From the NCBI GenBank assembly GCA_032252755.1, contig JAVUPY010000029.1, positions 89,466-153,465 on the forward strand: DNA of 64,000 nt, written 5' to 3'. This DNA is from Terriglobia bacterium (GTDB lineage: Bacteria > Acidobacteriota > Terriglobia > Terriglobales > Acidobacteriaceae). The position numbers and the translations under genes are program-made. Position 1 is the stretch's first letter. Each line of letters starts with the position of its first letter. The notes beneath the pieces are model-generated. The model saw only the letters and a list, made by a program, of their open reading frames with translations. It searched no databases and was not told the origin of the DNA. Shown in pieces: positions 46,906 through 54,203 of the stretch.

Positions 46906-47205
46906 AAGTCGAGTGTACCTGAGTGTCGGCGGTGGAAATCTGCTGCCAGAAGTACACGCAGCGTGAAAGATTTTCACCGTGGGGCCGATTCACAAGCCCT
47001 TGGAAATGCATGGGTAGGTGCAACTCGAGCGTCGCGAAGCGCGCTATTACGCGGTTTGTTGATGGAAATACCACTTTGTGTGGAGAAACCGCACGAATGG
47101 CAGGTGTTTTGCGCCTTGGTTCATTGCCCTATAGTGTCTTTCGCGTGATCGGCGCATCTAAGTAAACTAACGCCACCGTAAGAAACATGGGTGTCCAGGA
47201 GACCA
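46906..47205. other. Divergent intergenic region
   Basis: Contains the promoters of the MFS gene and the VWFA gene. I see no gene, only short shadow frames. Confidence 0.5.
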
Positions 47206-48186
47206 ATGATGAGGTCGAGGTCGATACTTCTGCTGTTGTGCGTGGCGCTCGTGGTTCCGGCAATGTGGGCGCAAGCGGCACCGGTGGCACAATACGCGGC
47301 GACAAACAGGCAGGGGACCGATTCGTCGTTGCCGCAGGGAGATGACCCGATCACGACCATCCGCGCCGAAGTGAAGGAAGTAAATGTCATCTTCACGGCG
47401 ACGGATCGCAAGGGACACTACAAGAACAATCTTAAGGAATCGGATCTCACGGTGCTGGATGACGGCAAGCCTCCGGCTGCGGTGAACAGCTTCGCGAGCG
47501 AGACGGATTTGCCGCTGCGAGTTGGGCTTGTACTCGATGTCAGCGGCTCGATTACCGACCGCATGGCATTCGAGCAGGAATCGGCGATCAAGTTTTTCGA
47601 CGAGATATTGCGGCGCGGGACCGACAAGGCATTCGTCCTGGCTTTCGATTCCGTCGAGCGGTTTCCGCAGGGCTTCACAGACGACACGGCAAAGCTTGCG
47701 AATGCGGTGCGTTCTTTGAACGCGGGTGGCGGTACCGCGGTCTACGATGCAGTGGCGGATGCGGCGAATAAGAAATTGAAAGACGTTAAGGCTGACCGGC
47801 CGGTGCGGCGCGTCATCATTCTTATCAGCGACGGCGAAGACAACCAGAGCCGCCTGACTCGCGCGCAGGCAATTGACGCGGCGAAGCGCGCGGAAGTCAC
47901 GATTTATACGATCAGCACGAACGACAGCAACGTACGCACGCGCGGCGACAAGGTACTGGAACAGTTGGCGGACGAAACCGGCGGACGGGCGTTCTTCCCG
48001 AGCAAGGTGGAAGACGTGGCGCACGCCTTCAGCACCATTGAAAACGAGTTGCGCAGCCAGTACGCGCTTTCGTACAAGCCGGCGGATTTCGCGGCGGACG
48101 GCCGCTACCGAACGATCAGGATCGTGTCGGCGAACAAGAATGTTGTGATTCGCGCGCGCAAGGGGTATTTCGCCCCGACGCACTGA
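47206..48186 (+). CDS. Exported VWFA-related acidobacterial domain protein
   Basis: 326 aa. A signal peptide (about 1-23, ending MWAQA) precedes an N-terminal beta region (VKEVNVIFTATDRKGHYK, DLTVLDDGKPP), then a von Willebrand A domain with the MIDAS motif DVSGSITD and ILISDGEDNQSR. This layout is the acidobacterial VWFA-related family, abundant in these genomes. It probably mediates metal-dependent adhesion outside the cytoplasm. AGGAGACCA before the ATG at 47206 fixes the start. Good terminator downstream. Confidence 0.92.
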   Translation: MMRSRSILLLLCVALVVPAMWAQAAPVAQYAATNRQGTDSSLPQGDDPITTIRAEVKEVNVIFTATDRKGHYKNNLKESDLTVLDDGKPPAAVNSFASETDLPLRVGLVLDVSGSITDRMAFEQESAIKFFDEILRRGTDKAFVLAFDSVERFPQGFTDDTAKLANAVRSLNAGGGTAVYDAVADAANKKLKDVKADRPVRRVIILISDGEDNQSRLTRAQAIDAAKRAEVTIYTISTNDSNVRTRGDKVLEQLADETGGRAFFPSKVEDVAHAFSTIENELRSQYALSYKPADFAADGRYRTIRIVSANKNVVIRARKGYFAPTH

Positions 48187-48205
48187 TTTGTTCCCGGAAG
48201 GTTCA

Positions 48206-48232
48206 AAGCCGAAGCTCACGCTTCGGCTTTTT
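48206..48232 (+). terminator. Intrinsic terminator
   Basis: AAGCCGAAG, 6-nt loop, CTTCGGCTT, then TTTT. It ends the VWFA gene 20 bases after its stop, and the reverse strand may also serve the convergent small gene. Confidence 0.9.
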
Positions 48233-48255
48233 GGTTCTTAGGCGGCTTCAGCGGC

Positions 48256-48438
48256 TCAACTTGCGCGCTTGAGAGCTTCCTCGTCGTCTGGGTTGGGAAT
48301 GGTCGAGAGTGGGTCGCTGGCCGGAAAAGTCTCCTCGATGGTTTCGTCGAGAGCGGCCTCGCGGATTCGGTGTTCCTCTTCGCTTGAGTGCTCGTGTGCC
48401 TGGGTCTCGCCGCGATGAACTTTCCAATTTCCGCTCAC
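48256..48438 (-). CDS. Small acidic protein with ETFPASDP motif
   Basis: 60 aa with a GTG start preceded by a near-perfect AGGAGGT. The C-terminal motif LDETIEETFPASDPLS is shared by many small bacterial proteins of unknown function. The N-terminal half is polar and His/Glu-rich. The strong ribosome binding site argues that it is well expressed. Confidence 0.8.
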   Translation of the reverse strand: MSGNWKVHRGETQAHEHSSEEEHRIREAALDETIEETFPASDPLSTIPNPDDEEALKRAS

Positions 48439-48520
48439 GCCTTACCTCCTATATATGCCTCAGCGGATTTAGATGATATCTTCCCGGTGTGGGTCGGAAG
48501 GTTTTTCGGCGTTTGCTTCG

Positions 48521-49267
48521 ATGAGTTCAGGGAAGACAAGAGAAGATTTGGAGCGGGAAAAACGGCTCGCGTCTGAGGCGGTCGCGCGCTGGATTCCCGA
48601 TGGTGCGCGTATCGGGATCGGGAGCGGAACTACTGCCGCCTACTTCATACGCGCGCTCGGGGCACGGGTCCGCGACGAGCGGCTGCGCGTGAGCGGAATC
48701 CCGACCTCCATAGATTCAGAAGAACTGGCGCGTTCGGTGGGCATCCCGCTGCTGCAGCCTGCGTCAGGACTGCGGCTCGACTTCACCGTTGATGGCGCGG
48801 ACGAAATCACACCGGAGCTTCACCTTATCAAGGGCGGCGGCGGAAAGCTGTTTCGCGAGAAGGTGATCGCCACGGCATCGAAATTCCTGGTCGTGGTCGC
48901 TGATTCCTCCAAGCCAGTTCCGGTTCTAGGAGCCATGCCGCTGCCGGTCGAGGTAGTTCCCTTCGCGGCGCCCTGGGTGGCGGATCGGATCGCGGCACTC
49001 GGGGGAAGGCCGGTTCGACGCGAGAATGACGGAACGCCGTATCTCACCGATCAGAGTAACTGGCTGCTCGATTGCCACTTCGGAGCGATTGCCGATCCCG
49101 TCGCGCTCGATCGCGAGTTGAAGAGCATCGCAGGCGTGCTAGAGAACGGATTGTTTCTCGGATTGGCAAAACTGACCGTCGTCGCCGACGGAGATAACGT
49201 TGTGGTGATGCGGCCCGGCATCGCGCCGGTCAGCGCCTCGAACTTCGAATTCACTTCCCTTCTGTAA
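48521..49267 (+). CDS. rpiA: Ribose-5-phosphate isomerase A
   Basis: 248 aa. It interconverts ribose 5-phosphate and ribulose 5-phosphate in the pentose phosphate pathway. Motifs are IGIGSGTTAAYFI, FTVDGADEITP (catalytic acids), LIKGGGGKLFREK (catalytic Lys) and the Asn/Thr-rich C-terminus. The start at 48521 (MSSGKTREDLER) gives the usual N-terminus; an upstream ATG at 48473 is possible. Monocistronic. Confidence 0.96.
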   Translation: MSSGKTREDLEREKRLASEAVARWIPDGARIGIGSGTTAAYFIRALGARVRDERLRVSGIPTSIDSEELARSVGIPLLQPASGLRLDFTVDGADEITPELHLIKGGGGKLFREKVIATASKFLVVVADSSKPVPVLGAMPLPVEVVPFAAPWVADRIAALGGRPVRRENDGTPYLTDQSNWLLDCHFGAIADPVALDRELKSIAGVLENGLFLGLAKLTVVADGDNVVVMRPGIAPVSASNFEFTSLL

Positions 49268-49363
49268 AAGAGCGGGAACGAGATGCTCAGGTTTCGGCAT
49301 TCAGCTGTAGCGTTTCGCCCTGTGTCACCGAATGCTTGAGTGCTGATCGCTGAATGCTTCCCC

Positions 49364-50431
49364 TTAGTCGGCGCTCGCCGCCGATGCGATCACGCCTTCC
49401 GAATGAGGCGTGAACCGCGTCGCAGCCACCGCGAGTCGGCGCGCGGGCTGAAACAGGTCTCGTACGAGTTGAGTGAACTGTTCGGGTTCGAGCGACTGCG
49501 GACCGTCGGACATGGCGCGCTCAGGGCACGGATGCACCTCCACCATGATTCCGTCCGCTCCTGCGGCAATGGCAGCGCGCGACATCACGGGGATCAGATC
49601 GCGACGGCCGGTTCCGTGCGAGGGATCGGCGATAACGGGAAGGTGTGAAAGTTGTCGCGCCAACGCCAGCGAAGCCAGATCGAAAAGGTTTCGTGTTTCA
49701 GTGTCATACGACTTTACGCCACGCTCGCAGAGAACGACGTTCGGATTGCCACCGGCGATGAGGTATTCGGCGGCAAGTAGCCATTCCTTCACGGTCGCCG
49801 CCGGACCACGTTTCAGCATTACCGGCTTCGGACACTTTGCCACGCGGCGCAGCAGTGCAAAGTTCTGCATGTTGCGCGCGCCGATCTGCAGCATGTCGGC
49901 ATAGTCGGCGACGAGATCGACGTCGTCGGTGCCGAGCACCTCGGTCACGACCGGAAGGCCGGTCTCGTCCGAGGCTTCGCGCAGAAGCTTCAGCGCGTCT
50001 TCGCCAAGTCCCTGGAACTCATAAGGCGAGGTGCGCGGTTTGTAGGCACCCCCTCGGAGCATTGTCGCCCCCGCATGGCGCACGGCGTGCGCGGTTGCGA
50101 AGAGCTGTTCACGCGACTCGACCGAGCACGGTCCGGCGATAAGGACAATATCGTCACCGCCAATGCGCACGTCGCCGACGCTTACAACGGTGCGCGCAGT
50201 TCTTCCCTGCCTCGCGACGAGTTTGAACGGGTGCGCGATGGGAATGAGGCGTTCGACACCGGGCGCGGCGGTAAGGGCTTCGAGTTCTTCGCGACGGCCC
50301 GAACCGACGGCGGCGACGATAGTCTTCTCTTCTCCTTGCGTGACCTGGGCCTTATAGCCGAGTTCCCGCACGCGCGCGATAACGTGTGCGATCTGTTGTT
50401 CGGTTGCATTTTCCAGCATGCTGATGATCAT
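49364..50431 (-). CDS. aroF: DAHP synthase (type I-beta, with N-terminal ferredoxin-like domain)
   Basis: 355 aa. First enzyme of the shikimate pathway (PEP plus erythrose 4-phosphate). Residues 1-72 are the ferredoxin-like regulatory domain (MIISMLENATEQQIAHVI) known from Thermotoga-type enzymes, where Tyr/Phe bind. The barrel carries IAGPCSVES, GGAYKPRTSPYEF, LKRGPAATVKEWL and DPSHGTGRRD. Third gene of the aromatic operon, 12 bases after pheA, with AGGAAGGG upstream. Expression is predicted to be under the attenuator at 51.6 kb. Confidence 0.96.
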   Translation of the reverse strand: MIISMLENATEQQIAHVIARVRELGYKAQVTQGEEKTIVAAVGSGRREELEALTAAPGVERLIPIAHPFKLVARQGRTARTVVSVGDVRIGGDDIVLIAGPCSVESREQLFATAHAVRHAGATMLRGGAYKPRTSPYEFQGLGEDALKLLREASDETGLPVVTEVLGTDDVDLVADYADMLQIGARNMQNFALLRRVAKCPKPVMLKRGPAATVKEWLLAAEYLIAGGNPNVVLCERGVKSYDTETRNLFDLASLALARQLSHLPVIADPSHGTGRRDLIPVMSRAAIAAGADGIMVEVHPCPERAMSDGPQSLEPEQFTQLVRDLFQPARRLAVAATRFTPHSEGVIASAASAD

Positions 50432-50443
50432 TGGGATCCCTTC

Positions 50444-51271
50444 CTAAATGTTGGCGGCTGCGGCGCGATAGGAGCCGAGCACGCGCACTTCTTCCGCCAT
50501 GTTGCGTAATTGCTGCAGCGCCGATTGCGTTGCTTCCGACGGCGCGGCAAGAAAATCGAGAAAGAACAGGTATTGCCAGGGGCTTCGCTTGATAGGCCGG
50601 CAAAGCAGATTCGCGAGATTGATGCCGTGCCGCGCGAAGGGTTCGAGAGCGTGATAAAGCGAACCGGACTCATGCCGAAGCTTCACGGCCAGCGAGTACT
50701 TATTGGCGTCGGCGATCTCCGCCGAACGCGGCCCGAGCAGCGCGAAGCGCGTGAAGTTCTCCGGAAAATCTTCAACGTTCGAGCGCAGAACGCTTGCGTT
50801 GTAGGCGGATGCTGCGTGCGAACCGGCAATGGCGGCCACAGTGCGATCTCCGCGCTCCATTACCTCCCGAACGCTTCCGGCTGTGTCTTCCGCGACGATG
50901 CGCTTGATCTGCGGATTCGAGACGAAGAAGGCTTCGCACTGCGCGAGCGCAACTGGATGCGACTGCACGGCCTTCAGGGTGTCGATCCGGGCGCCGGGAA
51001 CGCCGATCAGGCAATGATGAATGGGACGGACGACCTCGGCGTGAATCGAGAGGTCGGATTCGTAGAGCAGGTCGTAACATCGCGTCACGTGACCGGCGAG
51101 GCTGTTCTCCAGCGGGGAGAGCACGTAGTCGGCGCGGCCATCCTTCACGGCGCTGAAGAGCAATTCGAAGGTCGCGCAAGGAACGGTTTCGACCTCGTTG
51201 TTGAACAGGACTTGCGCGCCTTCCTCGCTGAAAGCTCCGCGCTCGCCCTGGAATGCAACGCGAGGGTTCAC
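50444..51271 (-). CDS. pheA: Prephenate dehydratase
   Basis: 275 aa. It converts prephenate to phenylpyruvate, the committed step to Phe. The catalytic TRF is at 174-176 (NFTRFALLG), the PDT opening is VAFQGERGAFSEE, and the ACT domain spans about 193-270. In the ACT domain the usual ESRP element of the Phe site reads LCRP (223-226) while GSLYHAL is kept, so feedback inhibition may be altered. The GTG start overlaps the aroQ stop as GTGA, showing translational coupling. Confidence 0.96.
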   Translation of the reverse strand: MNPRVAFQGERGAFSEEGAQVLFNNEVETVPCATFELLFSAVKDGRADYVLSPLENSLAGHVTRCYDLLYESDLSIHAEVVRPIHHCLIGVPGARIDTLKAVQSHPVALAQCEAFFVSNPQIKRIVAEDTAGSVREVMERGDRTVAAIAGSHAASAYNASVLRSNVEDFPENFTRFALLGPRSAEIADANKYSLAVKLRHESGSLYHALEPFARHGINLANLLCRPIKRSPWQYLFFLDFLAAPSEATQSALQQLRNMAEEVRVLGSYRAAAANI

Positions 51272-51555
51272 GCGCGGTTCTCCTTGTGCAGTTCTTTTTC
51301 CATGCGGCGTGATTCGCAGATGATGCGTCGGAAGATGCGGCGAATTCCGGTATGGTCGAAAGGTCCGGGATTTGAGCCGATTGCGCGTGAGAGGACCTGG
51401 CGTTCGCGCTCGGGGTCGCGGATTTCCCAGCCGAGACCTTGCTTCAGGCGCGCGAGATCAAGCGCAAGCGCGGCGCGCTGGTTGAGGATTCGGACGAGTT
51501 CGGCGTCGAGTCGATCAATCTCGTCTCGGCGGCGGCGAACATCTTCAGGACTCAT
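51268..51555 (-). CDS. aroQ: Chorismate mutase, AroQ type
   Basis: 95 aa, all-helical AroQ fold. It converts chorismate to prephenate. RRRRDEIDRLDAELVRILNQR (helix 1) carries the active-site Arg, then ARLKQ with catalytic Lys, and IRRIFRRIICESRRMEKEL in the last helix. The start ATG at 51555 has AGGAGAAGCAG. A start at 51579 would lie in the attenuator T-tract and is rejected. It is first gene of the operon aroQ-pheA-aroF, directly behind the terminator of the leader. Confidence 0.94.
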   Translation of the reverse strand: MSPEDVRRRRDEIDRLDAELVRILNQRAALALDLARLKQGLGWEIRDPERERQVLSRAIGSNPGPFDHTGIRRIFRRIICESRRMEKELHKENRA

Positions 51556-51571
51556 CTGCTTCTCCTGCGTC

Positions 51572-51602
51572 AAAAGCAAAAGCCGCGAGATTTACTCGCG
51601 GC
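51572..51602 (-). terminator. Attenuator terminator of the aroQ-pheA-aroF operon
   Basis: Minus strand: GCCGCGAG, loop TAAAT, CTCGCGGC (perfect 8 bp), then TTTTGCTTTT. It lies 30 bases after the leader peptide stop and just before the aroQ ribosome binding site, so it can only act as a premature terminator for this operon. Confidence 0.93.
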
Positions 51603-51667
51603 TCCTGAGAACTTTTGGCTTTTTATTTCAGCTTAGGTGCGCCTTTCGCCAAGTCTCTCCGGGCCGC
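51598..51667 (-). promoter_or_regulatory. Antiterminator pairing of the Phe attenuator
   Basis: GCGGCCCGGAG (51667-51657, leader codons 20-23) can pair with CTCAGGAGCCGC (51609-51598): GCGGC/GCCGC, CC/GG and GAG/CTC with one bulge and one mismatch. This uses the 5' arm of the terminator. An alternative upstream pairing, CGGGC (51700-51696) with GCCCG (51664-51660) enclosing TTCCGAT-TT-ATCGGAA, would sequester the same strand when no ribosome is present. Confidence 0.75.
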
Positions 51668-51725
51668 TTCCGATAAATCGGAAATAGCCGAAATAGCCCG
51701 AAAAGTTCAAGGTGGCGAAATTCAT
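51633..51725 (-). CDS. pheL: Leader peptide of Phe attenuator
   Basis: A 30-codon frame, ATG at 51725 to TAA at 51633. Phe occurs at codons 3, 8, 12, 15 and 17, and Tyr at 11 and 14. The densest stretch reads YFGYFRF. Five Phe in 30 codons right ahead of a switchable terminator is the hallmark of amino acid attenuation. A ribosome stalled at Phe12-Phe15 leaves codons 20-23 free for the antiterminator; one reaching the stop covers them and the terminator forms. GAAG about 7 bases upstream is a modest ribosome binding site. Confidence 0.88.
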   Translation of the reverse strand: MNFATLNFSGYFGYFRFIGSGPERLGERRT

Positions 51726-51742
51726 AATCACTTCGTCTTGTG

Positions 51743-51771
51743 ATAATGCCGCAGGCTGCGATCGGCGTCAA
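51743..51771 (-). promoter_or_regulatory. Sigma70-type promoter of the aromatic operon
   Basis: Minus strand: -35 TTGACG (51771-51766), 17-base spacer, -10 CATTAT (51748-51743). The predicted start is about 10-15 bases before the leader peptide ATG. Confidence 0.7.
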
Positions 51772-51936
51772 CGGCAAAGGACCTGATGAGGCGATTAGAA
51801 GTTTTGACTCGGGGAGTTTTGAGATTCGGCCTCGTCTCGCGGGCCTTCAGTACGTAACGATATTTTCTGTGTATATCGGTGAAACCTGACATTTTACCGA
51901 CGACGCTACATTGAGTACTCCTCTCCAAGAAGCACT

Positions 51937-52719
51937 TCACTTCTTTTTCTTTTGCATCGCGGCGGCGATTTTGATTACGAGACGGCGCGGGGCGAAGCGC
52001 TGGCTCTGCAAGCCGATTTTGTTGCCCCAGCCGGGAATAATGAGGCGCTTCCCTTTCATGAGGCCGTCGTAAGCTTCGCGAGCGACGACATTCGCCTCAA
52101 CGATAAGGGGATTATTTGCGATCACGGTGCCTTGCAGCCCGGCACGTTTTTGAAATTCCGTTGGAACCGGGCCGGGGCAAAGGGTTGAAACATGAACGCC
52201 GCGCGGCGCCAGTTCCTCGGCGAGCGCTTCCGAGAAATTCAGGACGAATGCCTTGCTCGCGTAGTAGACGGCCATGTGCGGGCCAGGCTGAAAACCGGCC
52301 ATGGAGGCGACGTTGAGGATGCGCCCGCGGACGGTGATGATGTGCGGCAACAGGCGATGCGTGAGTTCGACGAGGGCGTTGACGTTGGTGTGGATCATGT
52401 TCGCCTGCACGTCGAGGGGGAGATCGGCGAAGTCTCCGTAGGCCCCGAACCCGGCATTGTTCACGAGGCAGGCGATCTTGGTGCCGGTTTCATTGAGCTG
52501 CATGGTGACTTCTTCGGGCACGCGGGGGTGCGAGAGATCGGCGACGACGATCTGAGTCTGAACGCCATAGGTGTGACCGAGTTGCTCGGACACTTCGAGA
52601 AGCCGCGGCCGCTGGCGGGCAAGGAGCACGAGGTTCCACTTGTCCTGGGCGAAGAGCGTGGCAAGTGCGTAACCAATGCCAGTGGAAGCGCCGGTGATGA
52701 GTACAGTGCGTCCGTTCAT
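51937..52719 (-). CDS. Short-chain dehydrogenase/reductase
   Basis: About 260 aa, Rossmann fold. NADP-binding motif TGASTGIGYALA, NNAG (LVNNAGFGAYG), catalytic Ser (NVASMAGF) and YYASK are all present. The sequence type is the DltE/YqjQ-like SDR group acting on unknown ketones or lipids. ATG at 52719; a TTG two codons earlier is possible. Followed by the attenuator promoter of the aromatic operon about 170 bases downstream. Confidence 0.92.
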   Translation of the reverse strand: MNGRTVLITGASTGIGYALATLFAQDKWNLVLLARQRPRLLEVSEQLGHTYGVQTQIVVADLSHPRVPEEVTMQLNETGTKIACLVNNAGFGAYGDFADLPLDVQANMIHTNVNALVELTHRLLPHIITVRGRILNVASMAGFQPGPHMAVYYASKAFVLNFSEALAEELAPRGVHVSTLCPGPVPTEFQKRAGLQGTVIANNPLIVEANVVAREAYDGLMKGKRLIIPGWGNKIGLQSQRFAPRRLVIKIAAAMQKKKK

Positions 52720-52870
52720 TATCAACTCGCTAAGAGGCAGTGCCTCTTAATAACAATAGCTTAAATGACCCGAAGGTAGAGTGGGCGCAACTTTCGCGTG
52801 GGGGTGGGTTGATACTCCGCAGAGAGTCGGCAGGTAGAGGGAAACCGGCCACAGAAGCGACGGAGGAATT

Positions 52871-53254
52871 ATGCGACGAAGTATATTGGCCATCGGTGCG
52901 CTTGCGCTGGCGATGAGCGTGGGTGCGGTGGCTCAGAACCGCGACATTCACAACGACCGCAGGGACGTGCGCCACGACCGGCGCGATCTGCGCAAGGATT
53001 ACAGGAACAGATACGGTGATCGAAAAGATATGCGCAGCGATTACCGTGATGTGAATCGTGATAAGCGAGACTACTGGCGCGACCGGAGATCGGGCAATTG
53101 GGCCGACGCGCGGGGGGATCGCAAAGACATTCGCAGCGACTACAGAGACATGCACCGAGATAGACGGGACTTCCGAGCCGATAGGCGCGATAGGTACCGA
53201 GACCGACGCGATATTCGGCATGACCGACGGGATATTTACCGGGATCGTCACTAA
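52871..53254 (+). CDS. Exported low-complexity Arg/Asp-rich protein
   Basis: 127 aa. A signal peptide (residues 1-22, ending AVAQ) is followed by about 100 residues made almost only of R, D, Y, H, K and N in DRRD-type units: DRRDVRHDRRDLRKDYR, DRKDMRSDYRD, DRKDIRSDYRDMHRD. Charges alternate, so the mature protein is zwitterionic and probably extended or helical. Similar Arg/Asp-rich exported proteins occur in acidobacteria; function unknown. AGGAATT precedes the ATG and a strong terminator follows. Confidence 0.82.
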   Translation: MRRSILAIGALALAMSVGAVAQNRDIHNDRRDVRHDRRDLRKDYRNRYGDRKDMRSDYRDVNRDKRDYWRDRRSGNWADARGDRKDIRSDYRDMHRDRRDFRADRRDRYRDRRDIRHDRRDIYRDRH

Positions 53255-53275
53255 TTCAGGTTTTCTCTCCGGAGG

Positions 53276-53300
53276 GGGCGGGCGCGAGCCCGCCCTGATT
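53276..53300 (+). terminator. Intrinsic terminator
   Basis: GGGCGGGC, loop GCGA, GCCCGCCC, followed by TGATTTCTTTG, 22 bases after the Arg/Asp-rich gene. Confidence 0.75.
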
Positions 53301-53339
53301 TCTTTGAGGAAATTTCGTACCTTGGACTTCCGGTTATAG

Positions 53340-53359
53340 CCCAGCGCTTCAGCGCTGGG
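53340..53359. repeat. REP family 2, left copy
   Basis: Perfect 9-bp hairpin CCCAGCGCT-TC-AGCGCTGGG preceded by ATAG. Confidence 0.85.
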
Positions 53360-53450
53360 AGGACGATCAGAACTTTGACCACTGGAGTCAATCTGGCGCT
53401 CGGAATCAGCTCAGTTCCACTTTGGGAAGTTTTGCAGTTCGGGTGTAGCC

Positions 53451-53466
53451 CAGGACTTCAGTCCTG
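53451..53466. repeat. REP family 2, inner left copy
   Basis: GTAGCC followed by CAGGACT-TC-AGTCCTG. The stem differs in sequence from 53340 but keeps the GTAG and the TC loop, a compensated variant. Confidence 0.75.
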
Positions 53467-53491
53467 TGAAAGCGGCGACTATCTTCGTCTG

Positions 53492-53938
53492 ATGGGACGC
53501 ACTTTTAGTGACAATTTGATTCACGTCGTCTTCAGCACTAAGGAAAGAGAGCGGTTCGCTGAAGAACGTATGGACCGCATCTGCGAGTTTATGGGCGGAA
53601 TTGCGCGGAAGAATGGATTCCATGTGCTGACGATGGGGGCGACCGAGGATCACGTTCATTTGTTAGTTCAAATTCCGCCAATATTGTCGATTTCTAAAGC
53701 AGTGCGGCTTATGAAGGGCGGATCCTCGAAGTGGTATAACGATACCTTCGCTGAGAAACGGTTTGGGTGGCAGGAGGGATTCTCGGCATTTAGCGTAAGT
53801 CGGTCAGTTGCGGATAAAGTTGAAGCATATATTCGGAATCAGAAAGAGCATCACAAGAAAAGAGATTTCCCGGAAGAGTTGCGGGCGATTTTGAAAAAAC
53901 ATGGAGTGAAGTTCGAAGAAGATTATCTCTTGGGTTGA
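53492..53938 (+). CDS. rayT: REP-associated tyrosine transposase (IS200-like, TnpA_REP)
   Basis: 148 aa. HUH motif HVHLLVQI, catalytic Tyr in VEAYIRNQKEHH, and the conserved opening IHVVFSTKERERF and GWQEGFSAFSVS. The start is at MGRTFSDN; the frame open further upstream crosses a REP hairpin and is not protein. It is a distant paralogue of the RAYT at 29030-29479, each with its own REP family. No other mobile gene is nearby. Confidence 0.92.
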   Translation: MGRTFSDNLIHVVFSTKERERFAEERMDRICEFMGGIARKNGFHVLTMGATEDHVHLLVQIPPILSISKAVRLMKGGSSKWYNDTFAEKRFGWQEGFSAFSVSRSVADKVEAYIRNQKEHHKKRDFPEELRAILKKHGVKFEEDYLLG

Positions 53939-53985
53939 GTTCCAGTCGTCCCTACGGGACTCCGGGGAGATTCGCAGATTGATTC

Positions 53986-54005
53986 CCAGCGCTGAAGCGC
54001 TGGGC
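53986..54005. repeat. REP family 2, right copy (inverted)
   Basis: Perfect CCCAGCGCT-GA-AGCGCTGGG followed by CTAC, then a tail GCCGAAAGTCAAAA shared with the next copy. Confidence 0.85.
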
Positions 54006-54054
54006 TACAGCCGAAAGTCAAAAGCTCAATGTCGCCAACTTCGAATCCACTTTC

Positions 54055-54074
54055 CCAGCGTTGAAGCGCAGGGC
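54055..54074. repeat. REP family 2, degenerate right copy
   Basis: CCCAGCGTTGAAGCGCAGGG with two stem mismatches, followed by the same GCCGAAAGTCAAAA tail. Confidence 0.75.
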
Positions 54075-54154
54075 GACAGCCGAAAGTCAAAAACACGTTT
54101 GCGCAGGCGTGTCCTCTAACCATGAAAAAGCTTGTCCTCAAATGTAGTGGTGCG

Positions 54155-54187
54155 AAGAAAGAACAAGGGCGACCGAAAGCCGCCCTT
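54155..54187 (-). terminator. Intrinsic terminator of lacD
   Basis: Minus strand AAGGGCG, 9-nt loop, CGCCCTT, then GTTCTTTCTT. Confidence 0.85.
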
Positions 54188-54203
54188 TCTTAACCTTACG
54201 CCT

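Larger units (their letters stand above)
53340..54074 (+). mobile_element. RAYT gene bracketed by inverted REP hairpins (family 2)
   Basis: A unit of the same design as at 29 kb but with unrelated stem sequence: CCCAGCGCT-TC-AGCGCTGGG on the left (53340) and the reverse order with CTAC on the right (53986). Additional degenerate copies lie at 53451 and 54055. Confidence 0.82.

Noticed and set aside
51728..51940. 70-codon frame upstream of the aromatic operon
   Set aside because: It overlaps the promoter, shows no family features and does not fit the attenuator layout.
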